Below, in pieces: positions 43,513 through 52,963 of a stretch of 64,000 nt of DNA (position 1 is its first letter; each line of letters starts with the position of its first letter). Source of the stretch: Pseudolabrys sp. (GTDB lineage: Bacteria; Pseudomonadota; Alphaproteobacteria; Rhizobiales; Xanthobacteraceae); the NCBI GenBank assembly GCA_017849615.1, contig JAFIGS010000012.1:62001-126000 (forward strand), in the 5' to 3' direction. The notes beneath the pieces are model-generated. The model saw only the letters and a list, made by a program, of their open reading frames with translations. It was not told the origin of the DNA and searched no databases. The translations under genes were made by a program, and so were the position numbers.

Positions 43513-44295
43513 TTAACTGGCCTTCGCGCTGGCGAGAACGCTGAAGCCGTATTTTTCGAAGATCGCCTTGGCCTCGGGACCGCGAAGGAAGGTCAGATAT
43601 TTCACCGCGTCGGCCTTGGCGTTGGCCGTCGCCGCGACCGGATAGGTCACCGGCGGATAGGAGCCGTCGGGAAAGGTGGCGACGATCCTGACGTTCGGCT
43701 CGACCTTGGCGTCGGTCTCGTAGACGATGCCGATCGGCGTTTCGCCGCGGGCGACGAAAGCGAGCGTGGCGCGCACGTTCTCGGCCATCGCCAGCTTCGG
43801 CTCCGCGGCCTGCCACGCGCCGAGCTTCTCCAGCGCCGCCTTGGCATAGAGCCCGGCGGGCACCGCCTTGACGTCGGCGACCGCGATGCGGCCGTTGCCG
43901 GCGAGTTTGGCGATGTCGAAACCTTGTTCGATCGTGATGGCGCCGATCTTGGAATCCTTGCCGGCGATCAGCACCAGTCTGTTGCCGAGCAGGTTGGTGC
44001 GGGTGCCTTCCTTGATCAGCTTCTTGTCGCCGACATAGTCCATCCATTTGAGGTCGGCGGATATGAACACATCGGCCGGCGCGCCGGACTCCATCTGCTT
44101 GGCCAGCGCGGAGGAGGCGGCATAGCTCGCCGTCACCTTGACGCCGCTCGCCTTGCTGAAGGCGGCATTGGCGTCGTCGAGCGCGTTCTTCATCGAGGCG
44201 GCGGCGAAGACGGTGAGGGTGTCCTGCGCCTGCGCCGGCCGCGGCGCGGGGGCAAGGGCGAGAAAAGCGAGGGCGGCGGAAAGTATTTTCAACAT
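43513..44295 (-). CDS. modA: Molybdate-binding periplasmic protein
   Basis: The protein has 260 residues from the ATG at 44295, with a GGAG ribosome site. A signal peptide (MLKILSAALAFLALAPAPRPAQA) ends near residue 23. The ModA pattern follows: LTVFAAASMKNALDD, APADVFISADLKWMDYV and YETDAKVEPNVRIVATFP. It captures molybdate in the periplasm for ModBC. It is the first gene of the mod operon. Confidence 0.94.
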   Translation of the reverse strand: MLKILSAALAFLALAPAPRPAQAQDTLTVFAAASMKNALDDANAAFSKASGVKVTASYAASSALAKQMESGAPADVFISADLKWMDYVGDKKLIKEGTRTNLLGNRLVLIAGKDSKIGAITIEQGFDIAKLAGNGRIAVADVKAVPAGLYAKAALEKLGAWQAAEPKLAMAENVRATLAFVARGETPIGIVYETDAKVEPNVRIVATFPDGSYPPVTYPVAATANAKADAVKYLTFLRGPEAKAIFEKYGFSVLASAKAS

Positions 44296-44480
44296 GGCGG
44301 TTCTCCTCGCGCGCGAAGGGCGCGCCGGGGTGGCGTCAAATCGGTTGGGTGTCGATTCGCTGCCGGAACCGCCGTTCCGGTTTTCGCGTGGCGGCATGCG
44401 CAATGCGCCACGGACAGGGCATACCTAGCAAGTTCCTGGGCGCTTGTCACCGGTCCGGCGGTCGCGCAAACTCCCGGCCA

Positions 44481-46112
44481 ATGCAAACATCCAAGGCCAC
44501 GCCCGTTGAAGGCGAATTCGACTACATCATCGTCGGCGCCGGTTCGGCCGGCTGCGTGCTGGCCAACCGCCTGTCCGCCGATCCGTCAAAGCGCGTGCTG
44601 ATCCTGGAGGCGGGCGGCAACGACAACTGGATCTGGTTTCACATTCCCGTCGGCTACCTGTTCGCCATCGGCAACCCGCGCGCCGACTGGATGTTCAAGA
44701 CCGAGCCCGAGCCGGGCCTCAACGGCCGCACGCTGAACTACCCGCGCGGTAAGGTGATCGGCGGCTGCTCGGCGATCAACGGCATGATCTACATGCTCGG
44801 CCAGGCCACCGACTACGACCAGTGGCGCCAGCTCGGCCTGCCGGGCTGGTCGTGGGACGACGTGCGACCGTTCTTCCGCAAGCATGTCGATCATTTCATC
44901 GCGGGCGACATGCATGCGCAGGGCGGTGAGTGGCGCGTCGAGCAGCAGCGGCTGTCGTGGGAAATCCTCGAAGCGTTCAAGCGGGCCGCGATCGAATACG
45001 GCGTTCCGGACAGCGCCGATTTCAACACCGGCGACAACGAAGGCATCGGCTACTTCCATGTCAATCAGCGCATGGGCCGGCGCTGGTCGGCGGCGCGCGG
45101 CTTTCTCAAGCCGGCATTGAAACGGGCGAACCTCAAGCTCGAGACCGGCTGTCAGGCGGAGTCGCTTCTGCTCGAAGGACGGCGCGCCAATGGCGTGCGC
45201 TTCCGGCAGAACGGCGTGCTGCGCGAAGCGAAGTGTCGCGGCGAAGTCATTCTTGCCGCCGGAGCGATCGGCTCGCCACATCTGATGATGCTGTCGGGCA
45301 TCGGCCCGGCGGCGCATCTCGCTCAGCACGGCATCGACGTGAAACTCGACAAGTCCGGCGTCGGCCAGAACCTGCAGGACCATCTGCAACTGCGCACGAT
45401 CTATAAGGTCGCCGGCGTCAAGACGCTCAATGCCATCAACGCCACCTTGTTCGGCAAATTCGGTATGGGTCTCGATTATGCCTTGCGCCGCCGCGGGCCG
45501 ATGACCATGGCGCCGTCGCAGCTCGGCGCCTTCACCAAATCCGATCCCACGCAGGATCGCGCCAACATCCAGTATCATGTGCAGCCTTTGTCGCTGGAGA
45601 AGTTCGGCGATCCGCTGCATGCGTTTCCGGCCTTTACGGCGAGTGTCGCCAATCTGCGGCCGACATCGCGCGGCACGGTGACGCTGAAGTCGGCCGATCC
45701 GTCGCAGGCGCCGGCCATCGCGCCGCATTATCTGTCCACGGAGGAGGATCGCCGCGTCGCCGCCGATTCGATTCGGGTCACCCGCGCCATCGTTTCGCAG
45801 CCGGCGTTGAAGAAGTATCGGCCGGTCGAGTATCTGCCGGGCGAGAGCGTGCGCAGCGACGACGAGGCGGCGCTGGCGAAGGCGGCCGGCAATATCGGCA
45901 CCACCATTTTCCATCCGGTCGGCACGGCGAAGATGGGCCGTGACGACGATCCGCGCGCCGTTGTGGACGCGCGTCTGCGCGTTATCGGCGTGGACGGCCT
46001 GCGCGTCATCGACGCGTCGATCATGCCGTCGATCACGTCCGGCAACACCAACTCGCCGACCATGATGATCGCCGAGAAAGGCGCGGCGATGGTGCTGGAG
46101 GATGCGCGCTGA
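44481..46112 (+). CDS. GMC-family FAD oxidoreductase (choline/alcohol dehydrogenase-like)
   Basis: The protein has 543 residues from the ATG at 44481. The FAD-binding motif [19 protein letters not shown] with LEAG is at the N-terminus, the GMC signature 1 is [22 protein letters not shown], signature 2 is [17 protein letters not shown], and the catalytic histidine and partner are in [59 protein letters not shown]. It oxidises an alcohol to an aldehyde with FAD; choline dehydrogenase and aliphatic alcohol dehydrogenases are the nearest types. Upstream codons overlap the modA promoter and lack a ribosome site. Substrate unknown. Confidence 0.9.
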   Translation: MQTSKATPVEGEFDYIIVGAGSAGCVLANRLSADPSKRVLILEAGGNDNWIWFHIPVGYLFAIGNPRADWMFKTEPEPGLNGRTLNYPRGKVIGGCSAINGMIYMLGQATDYDQWRQLGLPGWSWDDVRPFFRKHVDHFIAGDMHAQGGEWRVEQQRLSWEILEAFKRAAIEYGVPDSADFNTGDNEGIGYFHVNQRMGRRWSAARGFLKPALKRANLKLETGCQAESLLLEGRRANGVRFRQNGVLREAKCRGEVILAAGAIGSPHLMMLSGIGPAAHLAQHGIDVKLDKSGVGQNLQDHLQLRTIYKVAGVKTLNAINATLFGKFGMGLDYALRRRGPMTMAPSQLGAFTKSDPTQDRANIQYHVQPLSLEKFGDPLHAFPAFTASVANLRPTSRGTVTLKSADPSQAPAIAPHYLSTEEDRRVAADSIRVTRAIVSQPALKKYRPVEYLPGESVRSDDEAALAKAAGNIGTTIFHPVGTAKMGRDDDPRAVVDARLRVIGVDGLRVIDASIMPSITSGNTNSPTMMIAEKGAAMVLEDAR

Positions 46113-46120
46113 AAATGGCA

Positions 46121-46151
46121 GCGCCTCCTTCCGGGTTGCGGAAGGAGGCGC
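46121..46151. terminator. Bidirectional terminator hairpin
   Basis: A perfect 12-bp stem, GCGCCTCCTTCC/GGAAGGAGGCGC, with a 7-base loop lies nine bases past the GMC oxidoreductase stop and 22 bases past the DUF3597 stop on the other strand. TTTT tracts are near both sides but not adjacent to the stem. Confidence 0.65.
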
Positions 46152-46173
46152 CGATGCTTCCGCTTTTATGCGG

Positions 46174-46527
46174 TCAGTGCTGGATGTCGTTCGGCAGTTT
46201 GCCGCCGTTGGCGGCCAGCTTGTCCATGATCTGTTTGTGCAGCCAGATGTTCATCTTCGCCGAGTCGTTGGTGTCGCCCGTGTAGCTCAGTTCCTTGGCG
46301 AGCGTCTTGCGGGCGGTCAGGCTCGAATCGAGGTCGAGCGCCTTCATGAGGTCGACAATCGAGGTTCGCCAGGCGAGCTTCTCGCCCTTGGAGGCCGCGG
46401 CCTTGTCGACGATCGCGGCGACATCGACCGGCTCGGCTGGGGGCGCGGCCGGAGCGGTCGGCGAGGCCTGGGCCTGCGCGGAGCCGCTGCCGAAAATCGC
46501 GCCCATAATGCTGCTGAAAATACCCAT
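46174..46527 (-). CDS. DUF3597 domain protein
   Basis: The 117-residue protein begins with a hydrophobic glycine-rich stretch (MGIFSSIMGAIFGSGSAQAQA) and an alanine-proline linker, then the DUF3597 domain: VDVAAIVDKAA..., WRTSIVDLMKALDLDSSLTARKTLAKEL and MNIWLHKQIMDKLAANGGKLPNDI. DUF3597 resembles peptidoglycan-binding helical domains, but its function is not known. It sits with two other small stress-type proteins in the same orientation. Confidence 0.85.
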   Translation of the reverse strand: MGIFSSIMGAIFGSGSAQAQASPTAPAAPPAEPVDVAAIVDKAAASKGEKLAWRTSIVDLMKALDLDSSLTARKTLAKELSYTGDTNDSAKMNIWLHKQIMDKLAANGGKLPNDIQH

Positions 46528-46575
46528 GATGTTTCTACTTTCCTCTGTGACAGAACTGGTGATGAGGGACGGCGG

Positions 46576-46854
46576 TTACGGCCGGTTGCCGGGATCGCGA
46601 ATGACGTTCGCGGCCACCAGCCGATTCCAGATGAACAGCACCGCAACGGCGCCGACGGTCGCGCCGATGAAGCCGGCGCCCTGATCGAGCCGATACCAGC
46701 CGATCGCCTGTCCGATCCAGGTCGCAAGAAAAGCGCCGGCAATGCCGAGCGCGGTGGTGAGAATGAAGCCCTTCGGATCATTCGCACCCGGCGAGATCCA
46801 GCGCGCGATCAGGCCGGCGATGAAGCCGATGACGATGATCCAGACGATAGCCAT
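46576..46854 (-). CDS. GlsB/YeaQ/YmgE family stress membrane protein
   Basis: The 92-residue protein has three membrane segments and the family pattern: GFIAGLIARWISPGANDPKGFILTTALGIAGAFLATWIGQAIGW. These transglycosylase-associated proteins are often induced by general stress. A GGAG-type site (AAAGGAGAC) precedes the ATG. It lies between the DUF3597 and YidB-like genes on the same strand. Confidence 0.9.
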   Translation of the reverse strand: MAIVWIIVIGFIAGLIARWISPGANDPKGFILTTALGIAGAFLATWIGQAIGWYRLDQGAGFIGATVGAVAVLFIWNRLVAANVIRDPGNRP

Positions 46855-46920
46855 GATGGTTGTCTCCTTTGCCCGAGAACGATCGCAGTGCGTCTGGCGC
46901 CGCGACCCGCTTTTCGGATT

Positions 46921-47520
46921 TCAGATGAAGCGCTGCGCTTCCTGTTCGGTGGGCAGGCGTCCCGAGGGCGTCAACTGGTCGACCAATTGCGGCAGGTGTT
47001 CGCTCAGGCTCTGCAGCAGGTCGTCGCGCGACATGCCGGTCTGCGAGACCAGAGCGTCGATGTCGTCGGCGCCGATTGCGCTGGCGAGATCGTTCGCCGG
47101 GATCGTCTTGTTGGGGCCGGTGCCGACCCAGGAGTTGGCCGCTTCACCTTGGCCGTTCTGCTGAAGCTGCTTGAGCAACTCGCCGAGGCCGCTGCTGAGC
47201 ACGCTGCCGCCGCTGTTGCCGCTGAAGATGTCGCCCACGCTGCCGCCTGCCTTGCCGCCCAGGATGCTGCCCGCGCCGGCACCGAGCAGTCCGCCGAGGC
47301 CGGCGTTGAGCAGATTGCCCAGCCCGCCGCCGGCTTGCGGCGGTGCGGACGGTGCCGGCTGGTTCGCCGTCGCCGGTTGACCGCCGGAGAAGCTCTTGAT
47401 CGCCTTGTAGGCAAGCAGGCCCAGGATCGCCATCGTCACCGGCGACATGCCACCGCTGCCCGGTTCGCGCTGTCCGCGCGGCCCGTTCTGCATGCCGTTG
47501 AGAATGTCCATGAGGCCCAT
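46921..47520 (-). CDS. YidB-family (DUF937) protein
   Basis: The 199-residue protein has a short N-terminal segment, a glycine/proline-rich middle, and glycine-rich repeats LGGLLGAGAGSILGGKAGG. The C-terminal DUF937/YidB domain is GLGELLKQLQQNGQGEAANSWVGTGPNKTIPANDLASAIGADDIDALVSQTGMSRDDLLQSLSEHLPQLVDQLTPSGRLP. YidB-like proteins are abundant in stress and stationary phase; their role is not defined. A CRP-like palindrome lies 58 bases upstream. Confidence 0.88.
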   Translation of the reverse strand: MGLMDILNGMQNGPRGQREPGSGGMSPVTMAILGLLAYKAIKSFSGGQPATANQPAPSAPPQAGGGLGNLLNAGLGGLLGAGAGSILGGKAGGSVGDIFSGNSGGSVLSSGLGELLKQLQQNGQGEAANSWVGTGPNKTIPANDLASAIGADDIDALVSQTGMSRDDLLQSLSEHLPQLVDQLTPSGRLPTEQEAQRFI

Positions 47521-47577
47521 CGTCAGAACTCCTTGCTACCCGACGTTTGCCAATAGCGCATGCGGCCGGCGCGTCGC

Positions 47578-47593
47578 TGTGATCGCCATCACA
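47578..47593 (-). promoter_or_regulatory. CRP/FNR-family type palindrome
   Basis: TGTGATCGCCATCACA has the TGTGA-N6-TCACA form of CRP sites. It lies 58 bases upstream of the yidB-like start codon. A second palindrome, GGAACGAAGTTCC (47612-47624), is next to it. Which CRP/FNR protein would bind in this organism is unknown. Confidence 0.45.
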
Positions 47594-47708
47594 ACAAACA
47601 ATCATGACGCAGGAACGAAGTTCCACCGCCCCCCAGGGCCTATTTTCGGCAACGGCAGCGGTATTGGAGGAGGGCGCGCGGCATGATTGTTTGCCGCCAG
47701 ATCGCGCT

Positions 47709-50105
47709 TTACTGGATCGCCCGCAAATACCGCATCGGCCTTCCCGGTGCGATCGCTTCCGCCGCCGCGATGATCGAGTTGGTGTCGATGCCGTAGTGCT
47801 TGTAGAGATCGGCCAAGGTGCCGGTCTGGCCGAAGTGCTCGACACCGAGCGCGCGGGTGCGATGGCCGAGCACGGCGCCGAGCCAGGCCAGCGTTGCGGG
47901 GTGGCCATCGACAACGCTGACAATGCCGCAATGGGGCGGCAGGTTGCCGAGCAGGCGTTCGATATGCGAGCGCGCATGAACGAGGCCGCGCTCTCTGGCG
48001 CGTTGCGCCGCCGTCCAGCCGGCATTGAGGCGGTCGGCTGATGTCACCGCGAGCAGGCCGATATCGCGGCGGTCCTCCGCCATGAGGCCAACGGCGGCGA
48101 TGGCCTCCGGCGCGATGGCGCCGGTATAGGCGATGATCACCTGGCAGTTCGGTCCCGGCTCGCGCAGCCAGTAGGCGCCGTCGATGATCTGCTGCTTGAG
48201 GTCAGGCGTCATGTCGCGGTTGATCTGCTCGATCGGCCGCGTCGACAGCCGCAGGTAGACCGAGCCGCCGCTTTCGTCTCGCAGCCAGCTCTTTTCCGAG
48301 GCTTCGGCGTCCTTGCCGTCCTTCTGCATGTAGTCGAACGACCAGCGCATGATCGTGGCGAGTTCATCGACGAAAGCCGGCTCGAACGAGGCAAGGCCAT
48401 CCTGCGCCATGCCGATCAAGGGCTGGGCGATGGACTGATGCGCGCCGCCTTCACCGGCCAGCGTGATGCCGGACGGCGTCGCCACCACCATGAAGCGCGA
48501 GTCCTGGTAGCAGCCGTAATTGAGCTGATCGAGGCCGCGGGCGATGAACGGATCGTAGAGAGTGCCGATCGGCAGCAGCCGCACGCCGTTGATCGAATGC
48601 GACAGGCCGAGCGCCGATAGATTGATGAACAGGTTCGACTCGGCGATGCCGAGCTCGATGTGCTGGCCCTTCGGCGAGAACTCCCAGTTGAAGGTCGAGG
48701 GGATTTGCTCGCTCTTGAAGGTGTCGGCCATGGCCTCGCGCGCGAACAGGCCGCGCCGGTTCACCCAGGGGCCGAGATTGGTCGAGACGGTGACGTCCGG
48801 CGACGTCGTGACGATGCGCTTGGCGAACTCACTGTCCTCGCGGCCGATTTCGTTGAGGATGGCGCCGAAGCCGGTCTGCGTCGCCATCACCGGCTGGATC
48901 GGGACACCGAGCGTGTCCGGGACGGGAATGGCCGGCGCCGTGAGGCGGCGTTCGCCGCCGCAAACGAACGGCACCTTGCCGAGGAAAGCCAGTAATTCTT
49001 CAGGATTATCAAGACCCTCGAACTTGTCCCATTCGTGGCCCGGCCGCACCTTCATCTTGGCGCGGAAGGTTTCCATCTGCGCCGGCGTCATCAGTCCTGC
49101 ATGATTGTCCTTGTGCCCGGCCATCGGCAACCCGAAGCCCTTCACCGTGTAGCAGATGAAACAGGTCGGCTTTTCCGGATCGGCACCGTGGAAGGCTTCC
49201 AGCAAGGCCGGCAGATCATGGCCGCCGAGATTATTCATCAGCGCCGCGAGTTCGTCATCGCTGCGCTTCTCGATCAGTTTGGACACGTCGCCCTGATCGC
49301 CGATCTCGTCATTGAGCCGCTTGCGCCAGGCCGCGCCGCCGGCGAACACCAGGGCGGAGTAGAGCGGGTTCGGGCAGGTGTCGATCCATTGCCTGAGCTT
49401 GTCGCCGCCCCGCTCCTTGAACGCGGCCTGCTGCAGCGAGCCATACTTCACGATGGCGACGTTCCAGCCGAAATTCTTGAAGAGCTGCTCGTAGCGCTCC
49501 CACAGGCCCTCGCGGACGACGGCGTCGAGGCTCTGGCGGTTGTAGTCGATCACCCACCAGCAATTGCGCAGGCCCTGCTTCCAGCCATCGAGCATAGCCT
49601 CGAAGATGTTGCCTTCATCGAGTTCGGCGTCGCCGACCAGCGCCACCATGCGGCCTTCGGGACGATCCTTGCCCCAGCCATGCGCACGCACGTAATCCTG
49701 CGTCAGCGACGAGAACAAAGTCTGCGCGACGCCGAGGCCGACCGAGCCGGTCGAGAAGTCGACGTCGTCGCTGTCCTTGGTGCGCGAGGGATAGCTTTGC
49801 GCACCCTTGTAGCCGCGGAAGCTTTCGAGCTTGTCGCGGGTCTGCTTGCCGAACAGATACTGGATGGCGTGGAAGTTCGGCGAGGCGTGCGGCTTCACCG
49901 CGACGCGGTCCTGCGGGCGCAGCACGTCGAAATACAGCGCCGTCATGATGGTGGCGAGCGAAGCGGAGGACGCCTGATGGCCGCCGACCTTGAGCCCGTC
50001 GCTGTTGTCGCGGAGGTGGTTGGCGTTGTGGATGGTCCAGCTCGCCAGCCACAGCACCTTGCGCTCGAGCGCGCCGAGGGATTTCAGGTGTTCTGGCGAT
50101 GTCAT
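47709..50105 (-). CDS. Transketolase/homodimeric pyruvate dehydrogenase E1-like enzyme
   Basis: The protein has 798 residues from the ATG at 50105. The thiamine diphosphate motif GDAELDEGNIFEA...NCWWVIDYNRQS is like AceE, the homodimeric E1 of pyruvate dehydrogenase, as are HASPNFHAIQYLFG and SFRGYKGAQSYPSRTKDSDDVDFSTGSVGLG. The pyrimidine-binding domain contains HIELGIAESNLFINLSALGL. AceE itself is about 890 residues, so this is the shorter MdeB-like branch, annotated variously as transketolase or alpha-keto acid dehydrogenase. No E2 or E3 gene is adjacent. An Lrp-type regulator gene is divergent 147 bases away. Confidence 0.85.
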   Translation of the reverse strand: MTSPEHLKSLGALERKVLWLASWTIHNANHLRDNSDGLKVGGHQASSASLATIMTALYFDVLRPQDRVAVKPHASPNFHAIQYLFGKQTRDKLESFRGYKGAQSYPSRTKDSDDVDFSTGSVGLGVAQTLFSSLTQDYVRAHGWGKDRPEGRMVALVGDAELDEGNIFEAMLDGWKQGLRNCWWVIDYNRQSLDAVVREGLWERYEQLFKNFGWNVAIVKYGSLQQAAFKERGGDKLRQWIDTCPNPLYSALVFAGGAAWRKRLNDEIGDQGDVSKLIEKRSDDELAALMNNLGGHDLPALLEAFHGADPEKPTCFICYTVKGFGLPMAGHKDNHAGLMTPAQMETFRAKMKVRPGHEWDKFEGLDNPEELLAFLGKVPFVCGGERRLTAPAIPVPDTLGVPIQPVMATQTGFGAILNEIGREDSEFAKRIVTTSPDVTVSTNLGPWVNRRGLFAREAMADTFKSEQIPSTFNWEFSPKGQHIELGIAESNLFINLSALGLSHSINGVRLLPIGTLYDPFIARGLDQLNYGCYQDSRFMVVATPSGITLAGEGGAHQSIAQPLIGMAQDGLASFEPAFVDELATIMRWSFDYMQKDGKDAEASEKSWLRDESGGSVYLRLSTRPIEQINRDMTPDLKQQIIDGAYWLREPGPNCQVIIAYTGAIAPEAIAAVGLMAEDRRDIGLLAVTSADRLNAGWTAAQRARERGLVHARSHIERLLGNLPPHCGIVSVVDGHPATLAWLGAVLGHRTRALGVEHFGQTGTLADLYKHYGIDTNSIIAAAEAIAPGRPMRYLRAIQ

Positions 50106-50251
50106 CTGCGGCCTCCCTCGTGCGTCCCGCCTCCGCGGGGACGACAAAACGGATTGTGCGCCTTTGGCCATGGTGATGCCTGCCAAAGCACGCTATCGTG
50201 AGGCTCAATATTGGTGATTTACGCCAAAAAGATGCCTCTGAAAGGCAGGAT

Positions 50252-50722
50252 ATGCCAGTCTCGAAACTCGACCCGATCGACCGCAAGATACTCAATCTGC
50301 TGCAGTCAGACGGCCGGATCAGCATCAACGATCTGGCTGCCCAGGTCGGGTTGTCGCCCTCGCCCTGTCTGCGCCGGGTGCGGCTTCTGGAGAAGGCCGG
50401 GATCATCAATCGCTATGTTGCTGTGCTCGATCAGCGCGCGGTCGGCCTGCCGGTGTCGGTGTTCATCTCGATCAAGCTCGACAAGCAGCGCGAGGAAATG
50501 CTGGAGCGCTTCGGCAAGACCATCTCGCGCTGGCCCGAGGTGCTCGAGTGCTATTTGATGACCGGGCAGCGCGACTATCTGTTGCGCGTCGTCGTGCCGG
50601 ATCTGCCGAGCTACGAGCGCTTCCTCAAGACCAAGCTGACGCGGCTCGACGGCATCGCCTCGATCGAGTCGAGTTTCGCACTGGAGCAGGTGAAGTACAC
50701 CAACGTGCTGCCGGTGGAGTGA
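50252..50722 (+). CDS. Lrp/AsnC-family transcriptional regulator
   Basis: The protein has 156 residues from the ATG at 50252, with an AGGCAGGA ribosome site; the frame opens 18 codons earlier without one. The N-terminal helix-turn-helix KLDPIDRKILNLLQSDGRISINDLAAQVGLSPSPCLRRVRLLEKAGIINRYVAVLD is standard for Lrp, followed by the RAM ligand domain. It is divergent from the transketolase-like gene and is likely to regulate it together with itself. Confidence 0.92.
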   Translation: MPVSKLDPIDRKILNLLQSDGRISINDLAAQVGLSPSPCLRRVRLLEKAGIINRYVAVLDQRAVGLPVSVFISIKLDKQREEMLERFGKTISRWPEVLECYLMTGQRDYLLRVVVPDLPSYERFLKTKLTRLDGIASIESSFALEQVKYTNVLPVE

Positions 50723-50725
50723 GCG

Positions 50726-51898
50726 CTACTCGCCATCCTTGGCCGGCGCGGCCAGAACGGTTTTGCAGGCCGGCGGCATGTCCGCGAGCGTGATGGGGCG
50801 CGGGGGCTTGGCCGGTTTGCCGTCCGCCGGCTTGGGCTTCGGCTTCAGCACCTTGTCGGAGAACCAGTAGTCGAGCGCGGCGCCGCAACCATCGCTGTCC
50901 GGCACCGAGGGCTGGGCGCGGCAATTGGGCGAATCCGCCGGGCATTCGAGGCGGACATGGATGTGGTCGTGGTGCGCGTACCAGGGCCGCACCTTTTCCA
51001 TCCACTCCGGATGCTTGGCGCCCTGCATCCGGCACATTTCCTTCTTGATCGCGGCGTTGACCAGCACGCGCTCGACGCCGGGTTGCTGCGCGGCGACGCG
51101 AATGAAGTCGTAATGCTGCGGCGTCCAGGTCTTCGCGTTGACGCTCTTCCAGTCGGCGGAGACGAGATTGATCGCTGACACCTTCTCGCGCTCTTCATTC
51201 GACAAGGTATGGCCGGGCATCGGCATGAACCAGATGTCGACATCGAGGCCGGTCTGGTGGCTGACATGGCCGGTCGGGGTCGGGCCGCCGCGCGGCTGCG
51301 CCATGTCGCCGATGAGAATGCCTTTCCAGCCGGTGGCCTTGGCGGCGGCGGGGGCGAATTTTTCGAGGAAATTGACGAGGCTCGGGTGACCCCAGTTGCG
51401 GTTGCGCGAGAGCCGCATGACCTGCCAGGTCGGGCCGTTGGTCGGCAGCGCGACGCCGCCCTGCAGGCAGCCGCGCGGGTAGTAACCGATGGCCATCGCC
51501 TTGCCGAGGCTCGGCAACTTTTCCGCGGAGAAAAGCTGCTTGGCCGGGACAGCCTCCTTCTTGTCGGAGATGACCGGCTTTTCCGGCGGCAGCGGCGGCG
51601 CGGTGACGACCGGCGCCGGCGTCACGACCGCCGGCGCAGCTTCAGGCGCGGCAGGCGCCGCGGCCTCGGGCTTGGCGACTTCGGATTTGGCGGCTTCGGG
51701 TGAAGCCGTAACAGGCGTCTCGGCCGCGGGCGTTGCCGGCGCTGTCCATGGCGCGGATACGGCGGGCGCGGCCGCGGGCGGCTGGTCGGGCCTGGACGCC
51801 GGCGTATCGGTCGCGCCGTCGCGCGTCTGGCCGACGGCGAAAGCGCCGGCCACGAGCACGGTCAGACAGGCTCCGATAATGGCTGCACGAGAAGTCAT
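50726..51898 (-). CDS. mepA: MepA-type penicillin-insensitive murein endopeptidase
   Basis: The protein has 390 residues. A membrane/signal segment is at residues 5-24, then a proline-alanine-rich linker (25-115), then the LAS-type metallopeptidase domain: GCLQGGVALPTNGPTWQVMRLSRNRNWGHP, GHVSHQTGLDVDIWFMPMPGH (zinc H and D) and HHDHIHVRLECP (zinc histidines). Four cysteines at the end may form disulfides. It cuts D-Ala-mDAP cross-links of peptidoglycan in the periplasm. Two L,D-transpeptidase genes follow nearby, forming a cell-wall cluster. Confidence 0.93.
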   Translation of the reverse strand: MTSRAAIIGACLTVLVAGAFAVGQTRDGATDTPASRPDQPPAAAPAVSAPWTAPATPAAETPVTASPEAAKSEVAKPEAAAPAAPEAAPAVVTPAPVVTAPPLPPEKPVISDKKEAVPAKQLFSAEKLPSLGKAMAIGYYPRGCLQGGVALPTNGPTWQVMRLSRNRNWGHPSLVNFLEKFAPAAAKATGWKGILIGDMAQPRGGPTPTGHVSHQTGLDVDIWFMPMPGHTLSNEEREKVSAINLVSADWKSVNAKTWTPQHYDFIRVAAQQPGVERVLVNAAIKKEMCRMQGAKHPEWMEKVRPWYAHHDHIHVRLECPADSPNCRAQPSVPDSDGCGAALDYWFSDKVLKPKPKPADGKPAKPPRPITLADMPPACKTVLAAPAKDGE

Positions 51899-52099
51899 AA
51901 CGGCACGATTTAAGCGATTTCAAAGCAGGCTGTCAGGTTAATTGCGCGGCATGGTTTAGGCCGGCGGCGCCGGTTCCGAAACGCCTCGTCCCGGGATAGT
52001 CAAGTAAAGTCAGTCACTTTTATGGTTAACAAAGCTTTACAAGGCCGCCCCCGATCGGCGATCCTGAAAAGGTCCTGCTTCCTACCGATTGGAATTGTC

Positions 52100-52897
52100 A
52101 TGCGTGGTCTTGCCGCCGCCGCTTTCACCGCCGCCCTCGCGGGCCTTGCCCCATCAGTCGCGCAGGCGGAGATCGTCATCACCATCAGCAAGGCGCAGCA
52201 GCGTGTTGCGGTCGCGGTCGACGGCGCGGAACGCTATCGCTGGGCGGTGTCGACCGGCCGCCGCGGCTTCGATACCCCGGCCGGCAAGTTTCGTCCGGTG
52301 CGGCTCGAGAAGGACTGGTATTCGCGCAAATACGAATGGGCGCCGATGCCGAATTCTATCTTCTTCTATCGCGGCTACGCGATGCACGGCACGACGGAGG
52401 AGCGCAATCTCGGCCGCCGCGCCTCGCACGGCTGCGTGCGTCTGAGCCAGGAGAACGCCGCGACGTTGTTCGCCATGGTCCGCGAGCGCGGCCGCGCCAA
52501 TGCGCGCATCGTGGTGGTCAACGGGCCGCTGCCGAAACGGGACTACCCCGCCGAGACGCCGATGGCCGCGATCGAGAAGCCGGCCGATGTCGCGGCGGCG
52601 CTCGCCAGCGCCACCGACGACGACGTCATCCAGGTGACGATGACGCCCGATGTGTTGCCGCTGGTCAGGCCCGCCGTGCTCACCATGGCGGCGCCGTCCC
52701 GGGATGACACGCCGGTCGCGTTGCCGACGGCCCGGCCGGACATCGTGCGGCCGGCAATCGCGAAGCCCATCGCGGCGCAGCAGGCCCGCCCGGTCCGCGG
52801 CGAGAAGTTCGCGTCCGTCGGCAGCGACGCCGAGGTGCTGCGCGGCCGCGAGGCCTGGCTGCGCAGCCTCGACCGCAAATACGGAATCGTGCGCTAA
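52100..52897 (+). CDS. L,D-transpeptidase (YkuD domain), long form
   Basis: The protein has 265 residues from the ATG at 52100, giving a signal peptide (MRGLAAAAFTAALAGLAPSVAQA). The YkuD catalytic block is MHGTTEERNLGRRASHGCVRLSQENAATLF with the nucleophilic cysteine in SHGCVRL. A C-terminal extension of about 110 residues, rich in proline and alanine, has no recognised domain. It forms 3-3 cross-links or anchors proteins on peptidoglycan. A paralogue with the same block follows 66 bases later. Confidence 0.93.
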   Translation: MRGLAAAAFTAALAGLAPSVAQAEIVITISKAQQRVAVAVDGAERYRWAVSTGRRGFDTPAGKFRPVRLEKDWYSRKYEWAPMPNSIFFYRGYAMHGTTEERNLGRRASHGCVRLSQENAATLFAMVRERGRANARIVVVNGPLPKRDYPAETPMAAIEKPADVAAALASATDDDVIQVTMTPDVLPLVRPAVLTMAAPSRDDTPVALPTARPDIVRPAIAKPIAAQQARPVRGEKFASVGSDAEVLRGREAWLRSLDRKYGIVR

Positions 52898-52963
52898 CCA
52901 CATTTGGTAATGGCCGCCCGGAGCCGGCCTTGAGTACAGTAAACAGGCGCCGGGAGTTTTGTA

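Noticed and set aside
44586-45914. A 442-codon minus-strand frame opposite the GMC oxidoreductase
   Set aside because: Shadow frame; FAD and GMC motifs are on the plus strand.
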